From positions 533,330 through 597,329 of the forward strand of contig QJPP01000032.1 in assembly GCA_003996215.1 (NCBI GenBank): a DNA stretch of 64,000 nucleotides, read 5' to 3'. The notes under the pieces were generated by a model that saw only the letters and a program-made list of their open reading frames with translations, did not search any database and was not told where the DNA came from. The DNA is from Jaltomata sinuosa (lineage: Eukaryota > Streptophyta > Magnoliopsida > Solanales > Solanaceae). How positions within the stretch are numbered: the first letter of the stretch is position 1; every line of letters begins with the position of its first letter. Positions 1 through 12,815 of the stretch are shown in pieces. The position numbers were made by a program, and so were the translations under genes.

Positions 1-766
1 GAAGTCTGGGGTTGTAGTTGTTGGTTGTTGTAACCAGGGTGGAAAGTCGTCCTAGGGGTCCGTAAAGAGTCCGGACATTGGTAAGTAATACTACGGGTAT
101 AAGTGGTTTGGTTGGGCAGTTAGTCGGGTTAAGTCTGAATATCTAGTCAAGGAGGTGACTTGGGAAGTCTAGGTGCCAAGGTGACTTGGGAAGTCTAGGT
201 GGCAAGGTGACTTGGAAAGTCTAAAGGTTAGGATGGTCGGTTTCGAAAAAGGGGATTGATAAAAGTGATGTTGAAAGGGGTGAAGTATTTACCTTGTGCA
301 TTGTACCTTGATTTTTATATGATGGTAGGAGTGAATTTGGGTCAGCCGATGATGCCTACCAATACGTGTTTGTAATGATTCTACTCTTGCTATACCTTTT
401 TGGGTATAGTCTGGTTGTAAGGTTGGTGATGTTTCACAGGTTCAGGATTGCGGTGATCTTCCAGCAGCTCCTACTTTCTTATATGGTGGGAGTTGTGTCA
501 TCTTAAGTCATATACTCATCTTGTAGAAGCTCTTGTACCGGCTTAGACTAGGTTCTGGGGAGGTTGTTTATATTGTTAGTAAATTTTCGCAAGTTCTAAA
601 GATTTTTCCTTTCGAATATTTGTAAAAGGATTTCTCATGTATTTAAGGGACTTATTTAATGGTTTATTTTCTTTTTCGCATTGCATGTTTGTTCGGGTGG
701 TAAGGGTTCTCCTATCTAGGTGGATTAGAGTAGGTGCCCGCACGGCCCGGTAGTTGGGTCGTGACA
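1..766. repeat. 3' part of an LTR (gypsy-like), cut by the window edge
   Basis: The stretch carries no open frame of note and ends in GGGTCGTGACA, the usual end of a Ty3/gypsy LTR. Immediately after it, the reading frame of a copia polymerase C-terminus begins abruptly, so the LTR appears to have inserted into that older copia element. The left end lies outside the window, so it cannot be told whether this is a solo LTR or part of a longer element. Confidence 0.5.
148..226. repeat. 26-bp tandem repeat, three copies
   Basis: The unit CAAGGTGACTTGGGAAGTCT plus six bases is repeated three times with small changes (the first unit has two or three extra bases). It lies inside the LTR-like sequence at the left edge. 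Confidence 0.7.
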
Positions 767-769
767 TAA

Positions 770-896
770 ACATAAGAAAGTGGTCATTGAACACGTTAGC
801 ACTGAATTGATGTTAGCTGATCCTTTAACTAAAGGCATGCCACTTCAGAAATTTAAGGATCATATAGTCACAATGGGACTTAGTTCTACTATGTAA
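770..896 (+). pseudogene. Ty1/copia pol C-terminal remnant
   Basis: The frame reads KKVVIEHVSTELMLADPLTK and continues to a stop at 894-896. The ADPLTKG motif is the hallmark of the RNase H end of copia polyproteins. Everything upstream of the motif is replaced by an unrelated LTR. The remnant is followed by about 270 bp of 3' untranslated sequence, a polypurine tract (AAGTGGGAG at 1172-1180) and an LTR, as expected for the 3' end of a copia element. Confidence 0.75.
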
Positions 897-1182
897 AATT
901 TTTTTGTAACAACGAATGTTTATGAAACTCTATTTTATATGATATTTCTTGTATTTATAATTGTGTGCACATTCAGTTTTGTTTTGAGAAATATCGCTAA
1001 AGTATGGACCTAGAATAAGTATTGAGTTTATTCATTAAGTAATAAGGGCTAAGGCTTAGAAGCATGATGCATTGTAATACATGAAAGATATTACTCGCTC
1101 CTAGAGGAACTATCGCCATGATTCATGTCTTATGATTCTTTTAAAGCATACTTTGAGTTTATATTCAGACCAAGTGGGAGAA

Positions 1183-1542
1183 TGTAAGTTCACGTTGAAA
1201 ATGAAACGTGTAAATGGTCCTCATTATTTGGACAAGTTAAAACTCCTCTCTTTCACTAATCTGAAACTACTTAAAGAAACTGCTGCCCTAAAGAAATTGC
1301 TGTCCTAAATAAAACTGCTCTAGCAACCATTCTTGGTGAGAGAATTTTATAAATAGGGCAGATCCGATTCTTGGTCCCTAAGTACAATTCTCAAATTTTA
1401 TACCATCTAAAGTGGGATTTGAGTGCTTAAAAAACTCACCGGAAGAAGACAAAGTTATCGGCGACTCCGACTACTGCTTAACAATGGCTGAATGTATTCC
1501 TTTTAATTATTTTCGTTGCGCTATTGCTCTGTATTTCTAACA
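1183..1542 (+). repeat. 3' LTR of a degraded copia element
   Basis: The sequence starts TGTAAGTTCACG directly after a purine-rich tract (CAAGTGGGAGAA) and ends TTTCTAACA, giving TG..CA ends and a length of 360 bp. It sits at the expected distance from the copia pol remnant at 770-896. The matching 5' LTR is outside the window, so the outer boundary rests on the CA end only. Confidence 0.6.
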
Positions 1543-2440
1543 GTTAAAAGTATCTCATTTGATAGAAAAAATGTGATGAACATGATATGAAAAAAGAGGG
1601 TAACTCATGAGAGAAAATGTACGTGTATATATTTCTAAATCTTAAAATATGGTAGCACATACTTTCCTCAAGTTTTATGTTTTATTGTTACATAAGGTTA
1701 ATTGAATTTATGTTTTCTCTAGTTAGATAGTAATTGATATTGCTCCACCATTTGACTCTTTGAAATCGTGTTAATATTATTTTTTGATTGAGAGTAGGAG
1801 AAAGAAAAATAAGGAGAGAATTACAAGGTGAAATATCGAATAATCACAAACAAAGAGTTCAGATAGTCAATCACTTGAGCTACTGAGATTCCCGTGTTAA
1901 TATAGTAAGATTGTTCGTGAGTAAAAAAAATCAATTATGAACCATATAAAGCCCGTTTGAATTTACTTTAAAAAAGTAACTTTTAAGTAATGTGATTAAA
2001 GCTGAAAATAAGTGGATAAGTGTTTGGATAAAAAATGCTGAAATTGAAAAAAAAATTATTGATGTATTTGGTAAACAAATGTTGTTAAGCACTTGTTTGT
2101 TGTAGGAGAAATGAAAGATGGAGAAGCGGGATGAAAATGAGAAAAAAGAGAATACTTTCATATATTTTAGAGCTGAAAAATAAAGATAATCTTGAAATTT
2201 AAGAAAATTATAAGGAATAAAAAAATAAATATATTGGTCAAACTTAAAAAAAAAATTAAACTAAAAGCAAAAGAAGGTTCCAGCTTTTAGTTTTTTTTAA
2301 TTAATTTTTAAATTTTTTAAATTATATTTTTATTTTTTAATTAAGCTAAAAAAAAATTAAAATCTAATTTGACCAAATTAAAATGTTATAACAGCTTTCT
2401 TGCTTGAACTTGCGGGCCAAATGCATCGTTCGCCCCGGGC
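1543..2440. other. AT-rich spacer upstream of the PPR gene
   Basis: No coding frame is supported. From about 1945 the sequence resembles the (A/T)GCCCGTTTGAA..AAGCACTTGT-type nightshade MITEs and contains long A- and T-runs around 2225-2360, but clear matching ends were not found. Confidence 0.4.
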
Positions 2441-2447
2441 TCATCCA

Positions 2448-2454
2448 TATATAA
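2448..2454 (+). promoter_or_regulatory. TATA box of the THA8-like gene
   Basis: TATATAA lies 79 bp upstream of the start codon at 2533, followed by a CT-rich leader (TCTCTCTCACTCTC). A GCGGGCC element, similar to site II motifs of organelle-protein genes, lies about 35 bp further upstream. The assignment is by position and motif only. Confidence 0.5.
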
Positions 2455-2532
2455 CACCTGCTATTTCAAAACAGAGCATTTAAGCCACTACCATAGAGGT
2501 TTCTCATCTCTCTCTCACTCTCTTGTATCATT

Positions 2533-5500
2533 ATGGGTAGCTGGTGCCAATGTGCGAGGTTGGCGGCGTATCCTCTTGACACAGGGATTCACAGCCGGCG
2601 CCTTCTATCGGAAATCGTATTCACTTCGATAGAGTCTAAATGTGGTGGAAATATGAGAATTAACATGAGAGACAGGAGCAAAAATCGAAAACCCTTGCAA
2701 AAGGGGAGAAACCTCAGTATTGAAGCCATTCAAGCTGTTCAGGCACTAAAGCGAGTGGCCAACAAAAACGATGACACCGCGGTGGAACAGGTGTTTAATA
2801 GCAAGGTCACGCGTTTGCTCAAGAGTGATATGATAGCCGTTCTTCGCGAACTCCTCCGCCAGAACCAATGCCTCTTAGCTCTCAAGGTTAGCGCCACTCA
2901 TCTACTCTAGTTTGTTCTAGAAATCCTTTTATCTCCAATTTCTAGTTTTACGATGCTATAATTGTGACTCCTCGCCTCGGAATTTGCATATCCTTTAAGT
3001 AATCTCCCAACTGAAAGTAAAGAAAGAAAAAAAAACCCCAATTCTTACATCCACCGTACTCCCGCTGTTCCAAAATACTTGCCACGGTTTTCTGTTTGAG
3101 AGTCAAATGATATGAATTTTGAACAACACTTTAAGGTATATTTTTTCAAAATAGCAATTTACAGTACTTTTCGTATAGTTTTTGAATATCTAAATTTTAA
3201 TTTTAAAATATCGAACTAGTCTAATCTAATTTAGCTTTCAAAATTAGTCAAATTGACTCTCGAGAAGTGAAATTTGACAACTATTTTGGAACGGAAGGAG
3301 TATTAATCATGTATCTCCTTCAACATGCAAGGGCATCGGGTATGGCCTATTGAAACAGACGAGTCAAAATGGTAAAATGAGTGTTCTAAAAACTAAGCAA
3401 GCAATTGGGGGTATACATAAAAAGGTTTCAAAGAGGAAGTTCGAGCTTTATTCGAGAGCAGGTGGGTGGAGAACTAATAAAATTCTACTCCGAAGAGTCC
3501 TCGCAGCTCAAGGCAGTCAATTATGAGGATAATTTTGGAGAGGAAAATTGTAGGAAAATGTTTGACTATACTCAATGTGTTGAAATCTCATAGCGGTTGT
3601 GGGAGGGAACACAATGAAGCTAAAAAATTTAAGCTGGAACAATAGGAGCCTGTGCCTGAATGATTCGGAGAAGTATAGTCTTTCAAGCTGCTTGCCCAGA
3701 AATGGAAGGCAGGGGGGGAGGGATTGTTTCTTTTAGGACACTAAAGTCTAGTTAATCAATCTGGGTTAGTAGATTAATCGATTTGGCAAAATCGGAGATG
3801 TGAAACAAGAAGAAAGAAGAGAACTTTATATTGGTTAATGAGACACTATGCAGTGGCGGATGTAGCTCTGTGGCAAACTGCTCATCCGAAACCACGTGAA
3901 GCATAGAATATATGTGAAAACCCTCTAAAATTTCAACAAATATTAAATCTGAACCTATAATTAAGAAATATTATGAGTTTCGTGCTAACAACCTTAAAGG
4001 TCGAATCCATCAGCTTAAAATCCTAGTATGCCGTTGCCACTATGAACAAAAGTTGTATCTCATATAAAGGTCTAAGGCTGCGAACAATGTCGAAGTTATG
4101 TAATTGTTCTCTATGCCTAACAACGTATGTAATTATACAATGATTAAATACAAATATTCTACAATATCCTATGGAAGGTTTCAATATTCTATTCTCCTAT
4201 AATAATGCAATGAATTTGGTCATACTGAAATGTTTCGTCTCAAGATGGAGTAAACCTGTGCTCGAGAGATAGTTGTCCATATACTGATAAGGGATGTATG
4301 GATTATCGAGAAGAAAGGAGTCGTGGTGGTCCCCCCAGACCGCTCGGATCCCACGAGTGAATCAAAAGTTGGATCTACATTGGATCTCACCCGATTCGCC
4401 CCATCTATCCTTCCGAGGAGGAGTTTGGTTTCAAGCCTTGGATGATCCACATTTCAGGGTCAAGCACTGATGAGCACATTGAACTATCCATGTGGCTGAG
4501 AGCCCTCACAGCCCAGGCACAACGATGCAATTATCAGGGGCGCGCTCTGTTAGAACAAGAGTGACAATAGTACTAGAAATCCAAAATAAAACTTGTTTGG
4601 CTTAGAGGCACGTTGATACGTTTCTTGAAGATAGTTGGAGTCTCTCCCACGAGCAAACGGAAGAATAAATAACAACTCTATCTTCGGGATTCAACTAAGC
4701 CACAAAAACAAGTAGCATTCAAGAATGTTGCTCTTCTATTCTTGAATTGGTGATTTCACTATTTGATCAATGTCTCAAATATTTTTCTAAAGGGAAGATG
4801 TTTGTTTTTTGAAGTGCTTGTCTTTTCAAATGAAAGACACACTATTTATAGGATGAAACTTCTTCGAAGAGAATAGTTTCAATTAAATAAAAGTTATTAA
4901 TATAGTTATTAATATAGGTTCATGAATTTTGAAAACTAAAATGTATCTTTCATGAACTATAAAACGTAAAACTAAATGAAAGATGAATTGTTAGACTAAA
5001 ACTTTTATCGGATAAACAGTTTCAAAATTAATTGAAACATTAATCTTAACAATCCAATTCATCTTTCATTCATTTCGTAAACGAAAACTTTTATTGAATG
5101 AACAGTTTCAAAATTAATTGAAACATTAATCCTAACAAACCCCCACTTGTTTCAAGAAATTTTAGTTTGAAAAAATTTGAGACATTAATCTAGCAGCATG
5201 CATCAATAATAGTGTCTTTTGGACTTGAACCATTAGCTACTGAAGATTTTCTAAATCATTGACAACTTAGTGAACGAATCTTGAACCAAGTAGTTCATTG
5301 AATGAAGTAGAAAAATACTCCACGCATATTACTATGTTTCGGTGAAAATCAAAATCCTTTGACACCTTACGACCATGTGTCCTGAATTCTCTATCTAAGT
5401 GCTTTAAGATTTCCCTGTTAAAATCTTATTGAAGCGGCCTCCACTTCGCACTTAGAGCGGTGAATTCATCAAGAGTAACTTTGCATACTCCGACCAAATA

Positions 5501-8500
5501 GTCTATGAATTCATTAAGAGAATTTAATCTCATCCTCCTTTACAACAAAGTATTAGTAAATCTATCAAGAGTATTCCTACACACTCCAACTGAAATCGGT
5601 TTATAGATTTTTTTTCTTTACGAGAATATAATCTCAACATATGCACATTTATTCACTCTTTCAGGAAATGGAAATTTTATTGATGTGCTTCACAATTGTA
5701 ACTTTACTTGTTTTTCCCTTTGAACCCAAGATTACATCATTAGGTAGGGTTACCATAAAGTACAATTAGTTTACAACATGCTTTATTCCCATCCCATTAC
5801 AGGTTTCCACTACTAACTCTTTGCCTAACCCTTTAGACAAAGGATCTGCTAAATTAAATTTGGACTTCACATATTGAAGCGATATTATGCCATCCTCCAA
5901 TAATCTTCTCACATGATTGTGTTTGAGACGAACTTGTCTCGACTTGCCGTTGTAACAATCACTTGCAGCCCGAAATATAGCAGCTTGATTATCGCAATAG
6001 ATAGTCAACGGTGGTATTGGCTTACTCCATAAAGGAATATCTATCAGCATACTTCGTAGCCAATCAACTTCTTCTCCAGCAGAAGACATAGCTATAAATT
6101 CTGACTCCATGGTTGAGTGAGTAATACATGTTTGCTTCTTTGACTTCCAAGAGATTGCTGCTCCTGCCAAAGTGAAAATCCAAGCAGTAATAGATTTGGA
6201 GTCATTTGGATCAGAATTCCAAGTAGCATCACTGTAGTCTTCAAGAACTGCTGGAAAGGTTGAATAATGTAGGTCAACATTAATCGTACCCTTCAAATAC
6301 CTTAGAACACGAATTAATGCATTCCAATGTTCAACTCCAGGGTTACTAGTAAACTTGCTCAAAGTTCCTACCGCATAACCAATATCTGGCCTGGTGCAAT
6401 GCATGGCATACATAAGACTCCCAACAATCTGAGAATATGTCAATTGATCAAGTACATCTCCAGAGTTTCGCACTAGTTTGATGCTAGGATCAAATGGTGT
6501 AGGAGCAGGGTTGTCGTTAAAATGACCAAACCTCTTCAGAACTTTCTCAATATAATTTGATTGAGTAAGAGTCAAGCCATTAGCCAATCTTATAATTTTA
6601 ACACCCAAAATCATATCAGCTTCTCCAAGATCTTTCATTTCAAACTGAGATGCAAGAAAGGATTTTGTTTCTTTGACTCTTTCAATGTCAGTTCCAAAGA
6701 TCAACATGTCATCTACATAAAGACAAATTATAACACCAGAATTTTCATGAAATTTACTAAATATGCAGATATCACCACCATTGATAAAATAGCCATTAGA
6801 GATCATAACTCTTCTAAATTTCTCATGCCATTGCTTTGGAGCTTGTTTTAATCCATAAAGAGATTTAAGAAGCTTACAAACTTTATGTTCTTGGCCAGGA
6901 ATGACAAATCCTTCTGGTTGTTTCATGTAAACTTCTTCATCTAGATCTCCATTCAAAAATGCAGTCTTCACATCCATTTGATGAATCACAAGATCATGAA
7001 TTGCTGCTAAAGCAATCAAGAGCCGAATAGAAGTCATCCGAGCTACAGGTGCAAAGGTATCAAAATAGTCAATATCTTTCATTTGAGTAAAACCTTTTGC
7101 TACCAAGCGAGCTTTGTACTTATCTAAAGTACCATCAGATTTCAATTTTCTTCCTAAGAATCCATCTGCAACCAATAGGTTTACATCCAGGAGGAAGATC
7201 TGATAAAATCCATGTATTATTTTGACATGATAGAATACATTTCATCATCAATAGCTCAAGCCAGAAAGGAGCATCATGTGAAGACATTGCCTCAGCATAA
7301 CTCTCTGGATCTTTGTCAACTAAATAAGCTTGAAAATCAAGTCCAAAATCTCTTGCTTGGCTGATCTTGAACTACGCCTTGGTTGACTTTCTTCTAATGG
7401 CTCAACTATTTTCCTTTTAAGAGGAGATATAGAAGAACTTGCACCTTGTTCCAAAGATTCTTTTTTCTTGGGAAATATATGCTAAAAAAAGTTAGCATGT
7501 AAGGATTCAATAATTGTGTGAGGGCTTGGGGTCTCAAGATTTAAGAATCTATAAGCCTTACTGGTTTGTGAATAACCAATAAACACACAATCTATTCCTC
7601 TATAGCCAATTTTAGTCATATGTTGATCTGGTAATCTAACATGAGCCAAACAACCCCATACTTTAAAATAATTTATATTTGGCTTTCGATTCTTCCAAAG
7701 TTCATAAGGAGATGCATCATGTTTGTTGAAAGGAATTCGATTCAAAATATGACAGGCTGAAAATAAGGCTTCAGTCCACAGATTTCCAGGCATACCAGAT
7801 CCATAAAGCATAAAATTAACCATTTCTATAAAAGTCCTATTTTTTCTTTCAGCTACACCATTTTGTTGTGGTGTATAAGACATAGTCAACTGTTTCTCAA
7901 TGCCTTCTTTTTCACAAAAATCAATAAATTCTGATTTTAAGTACTCTCCACCTCAGTCAGATCTAATTGATTTAATCTTCAAACTCAATTTATTTTCAAC
8001 TTCTGCTTTATAAGTTTTGAAAGTCTCAAAAGCCTCATCTTTTGTTTTTAATGGAAAGACATATGTATACCTTGAGTAGTCGTCAATGAAAGTGATAAAA
8101 TATCTCTTTCCATGACGTGACAAACAATCCATCTCACAAATATCAGTATGGATTAATTCCAAAAGTGTGGATGTCTTTTCAACACTCTTAAAAGGCTTCT
8201 TTGTTATTTTGCATTTACTACAAGTAAGACACTTAGTAGTATGATTCTTTCCAGTCTTTAATTAATCCATTATTCATCATAAGTTGAATAGATCTAAAAT
8301 TCACATGACCAAGACGTTCATGCCATAAATCTAGAGACTCCACAATATAAGCAGAAATATTTTCATTTTCAATATTGAGTTTGAACATTCCATTTGTAGC
8401 ATATACTTTTCCAACAAACATGTCATTTTTAGATAGAATAATGCCTCAAAAATCATTTTAAAACCATGCTTCGAAAGAAGCGTACCTTACACCAAGTTCT

Positions 8501-11500
8501 TTCGAATATCAGGAACATGCAATACGTCCATCAATGTGACCATCTTTCCGGAAGTGAATTTCAGTTCAACAGTTCCTTTTCCCACAATCTTTACAGAGGA
8601 CGAGTTTTCCATATACAAAATTTTATTGTCCCCCACTAATTCTTAGGTCGTAAAAGAATTTCGATCACCTGATATATGACGAGTTGCGCCAGTGTCTATC
8701 CACCATTCCATTTGATCTTCCGCTACAAATGCTTCTGTGACCATTGCCCCAAGTTCATTCTTTTTATTTTTATTTGTTTTTTCTTTCTTCTTTTCGGCTT
8801 TAAGAATTTTACAATCACGCGCATAGTGACCAATTTTATGACAATGATAACATTCATTAGACTTAAAATTTGCACTAGTACGCTTGAAATTCGTACTCTT
8901 TTTTGCCTTTGAAAATTTCTTATTGTCGGGTTCCTTCTTGGTTGATTTTTCTTCAACCATATGAGCTTTCATGACAGGTTCCTTCAAAATATTATTGTCA
9001 CGATATCGCGTCTCTTGTTCAATTTGCAAGTGTTGCAACAATTGTTCAAGAGTCAAATCTTCCTTCTTGTGTAAGAATTTGCTTCTGTACTCTTTCCAAG
9101 ATGGAGGAAGTTTTGAGACAATAGCACCAACATGAAAGTTTTCATCAAGAGCAATTCCAGATATAGCAATTTTATCAGCTATAAGTTGGAATTCTTGGAC
9201 CTGTTCAGTGATTGACTTGTCATCAACCATTTTGAACTCCATATAGTTTGAGACAAGAAATTTCTTTGAGCTCGCCTCTTCTGACAAATAGATAGCTTGA
9301 AGAGTGTCCCAAATCTCCTTAGAAGATTTACATTTAATATAATATTGATCATAATATTTGTTGAACATTCCCCCAAGAATGTAATTCTTGCATAAATAAT
9401 CATCATCTTGCCACTTGGCAATTTGTTCTTTAATCAAAGTAACCTCGTCAGTTGCTACCTCAGAACCAGGAGCATTAGGACAAGGGTTTTCAAGAACATA
9501 TGCCAACTTCAATCGTCTTAAAAAGAATTCCATCTTTCCACGCCATCTAGGAAAGTCTTTGCCATCAAATATTTCAAAATTAGGATTAGGCAAAGGTGGA
9601 ACACTATTCGATATTGATGTAGAAGCCATAGAGACAACTATCTTCAAATTGTTAGAACAAGAGTGACAATAGTACAAGAAATCCAAAATAAAACTTGTTT
9701 GGCTTAGAGGCACGTTCATACGTTTCTTGAAGATAGTTGGAGTCTCTCCCACGAGCAAACGGAAGAATAAATAACAACTCTATCTTCGGGATTCAACTAA
9801 GCCACAAAAACAAGTAGCATTCAAGAATGTTGCTCTTCTATTCTTGAATTAGTGATTTCACCATTTGATCAATGTCTCAAATATTTTTCTGAAGGGAAGA
9901 TGTTTGTTTTTTGAAGTGCTTGTCTTTTCAAATGAAAGACACACTATTTATAGGATGAAACTTCTTCGAAGAGAATAATTTCAATTATATAAAAGTTATT
10001 AATATAGTTATTAATATAGGTTCATGAATTTTGAAAATTAAAATGTATCTTTCATGAACTTTAAAACGTAAAACTAAATGAAAGATGAATTGTTAGACTA
10101 AGACTTTTATCGGATAAACAGTTTCAAAATTAATTGAAACATTAATCTTAACAATCCAATTCGTCTTTCATTCATTTCGTAAACGAAAACTTTTATTGAA
10201 TGAACAGTTTCAAAATTAATTGAAACATTAATCCTAACACGCTCTACCACTGAGCTAATAGCCCGTCGTGCGAGCTTCTCACTGGGGGCCCGCTATGCCA
10301 AAAGCGAGAGAAACCCCATCCCTCTCTTTCCATTTTACGTCCCCATGTCGCCACACGATCATAGGCTCCAACCTCGCCCCACATATATATTAGCCTAGGT
10401 CCTTAGAGTGCTTTGCCGAATATATCAGCCAAAAAGAATTAGAAGAAGAAGTTCAAGTTGTACATACTATCAGATAAACTGAGAATCAAACTCAATGTCT
10501 TGAGTCCACTCATGTAATACTGGACTAAACACAATATGTATTGTAAGTTGATTGTCACAAATCAATTTCATTTACTTTACCTTTCAAACTTTAACTTCTC
10601 AGGCAATTGTTTTAGCTACATAAGCTCAAATGTTACCAATGTCATAGCTCTATGCTCGACTTCTGTGCTTGATCTTGGCGGCAACTTCCTTCGCTTCTTA
10701 TTGCTTCAAGAGATCAATGTTCCATCAATCAGTACATGATACCGGATGTGAATAGCCTATCAGATAGAGTTTCAACTCATTTTGCATCTGTAAACCTGAT
10801 AATCTGAGTATTTTCCTTATCTTCGCATAGAAGTTTCTGACCAGGATCAGTCAATAGTCAACCATGCTGCTTTTGGCAAAGATATCGAGAGTACTTTCCC
10901 TTTTTCTGATGGACACGTTTCAGCTGGGGACTAAGCAACTTTTATTCCCAAAAAGAACATAAGTCATCCCAAGTCTTTTAACTGGAATTAGAAAGGATGT
11001 GTTGCTTATTCCTCAATCACTTCCTGAAGGTACCTGATCATATTCCGTAATACCATATCATCCACAATTACAATAATGTAGGATAAGGATCTTACTTAGC
11101 AGTGTCAATATAAAATAGAATTATCCCAGTTGCTATGAGCTAATATATGCACATATTCTTTCCATGAACACCCTCCAAAGACATCTTGCTTTGAATAGGC
11201 TGAGCTAGGGTGAGACTGAGGTTGGAATCCATCATAGGTGTCATTGCAATCTGATTATCTCCATTAAGGTTGAGATGATTCTTCCATCCAAGGATTGTAG
11301 GAGTTGGAGAAAGGACTAACAACAACACATACCTAGTGTAATCCCACAAAGGGGGTCTGGGGAGAGTGGTGTGTACACAGCCTTACCCTTACTTGTGAAG
11401 GTAGAGAGACTGTTTCTGTTAGACCCTCGTCTCAAGTAAAGCATAAGAACATCAAGTATGGAAAGGAAAACACAGTAGTGAAGCAGTATGCTGCACATAA

Positions 11501-12783
11501 TGGAGAAGAGAACAATAGCAACAACACATAATACGGTAACAGAAGAAAAGGAAATAACAGGTAATAATAGAATGGAAGAACAAGATAGTATGTGAGTAAT
11601 AATAACAATCTGATACGGGAGACTAGACAATGCTCGACTACCTATGAACCTTCTACCCTAATCCCTGACCTCTATATCTAATAGCAACAACACATAATAT
11701 GGTAACTGAAGCAAAGGAAACATGTAATAATAAAATGGAAGAGCAAGATAGTATGTGAGTAATAATAACAATATTGATTACTCTCCAATTCTTCTTCGGC
11801 CTACCTCTACCTCTCTTCATACCCGACATAGCCAACCTCTCGCACCTCCTGACCGGGGCATCTGTGCATCTACTTTTCACATGTCCGAACCATCTCAGCC
11901 TCGCCTCCCTCATCTTGTCCACCAAAAGGGCCACTCCCACCTTGTCCTGAATATTTTTTATTCCTAATCTATCCCTTCTTGTATGCCCACATATCCATCT
12001 CAATATTCTCATTTCAACTACTTTCATTATCTGGACATGTGAGTTCTTGATCGGCCCACACTCCACCCTAAACAACATAGCTGGTCTGACAACCACTTTA
12101 TAAAACTTATCTCTTAAGTCTTGGTGGCACATTCTTATCACACAATATACCGGGTGTGAGCCTCCATTTCATCCACCCAGCTCCAATATGGTGCATAACA
12201 TCATTGTCGATCTCCCTATTTTCTTGAATTATTGACCCAAGATACTTGAAACTTCCTTTCTTTGAGATTACTTGTGTATCGATCCTCACTTCTACATCTG
12301 CTTCATAAGTTACATCACTGAACTTGCACTCCAAGTACTCTGTCTTGGTCTTGCTCAAGTTGAAGTCTTGAACCCTTTAGACGAGTAAATTCCCTAAATG
12401 GTCACTCAAGTTTTGGGAATTGCCTTCAAATATCACTTTTGAAATACTAACACCTAAAAAATCTCCTTCTCTCCTAGTTGGCATGCCATATCATTAAGCT
12501 TCATTTTTTTTAATAATAAACTTTTTTAACTCATCAAACTCATTTAACTAAAATTATAATCTTTTTTTTTTTGAAAAAAAGAATACATTAGATTATTAAA
12601 AAAAAAATCATGCTTAAGAATTTTATACCATATTTAAATTTTATTTTTTTTATTATGAAGAATAGCTTTTGAACACTTACTATAATGTCATCAATTTTGA
12701 GTAGTTATGGACATATTAATTCAGAAAATATAGCAATTTTAAAAAAAATCAATTGAAGTTCAAACTGAACTATATAATATGTG

Positions 12784-12815
<32 letters not shown>

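Larger units (their letters stand above)
4548..10239 (-). mobile_element. Complete Ty1/copia retrotransposon, 5,692 bp
   Basis: Two 590-bp LTRs (4548-5137 and 9650-10239), each with TGTT..AACA ends, enclose gag, protease, integrase, reverse transcriptase and RNase H in copia order on the - strand. A purine tract (CAAGTGGGGGTT on the - strand, 5138-5149) abuts the 3' LTR. The flanking CGCTC duplication marks the insertion inside plastid-derived trnI. By eye the two LTRs differ at about 11 positions (about 2 percent), which suggests insertion within the last one or two million years at usual plant rates. No standard initiator-Met primer site follows the 5' LTR. Internal stops show that this copy is no longer autonomous. 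Confidence 0.95.

Noticed and set aside
4220..4450. 76-codon open frame on the - strand
   Set aside because: It lies in the plastid trnI intron sequence; the frame is accidental.
4531..10264. A nuclear tRNA-Ile gene
   Set aside because: The 5' exon is split by 5.7 kb of retrotransposon, the 3' exon is absent, and a plastid group II intron would not be spliced in the nucleus.
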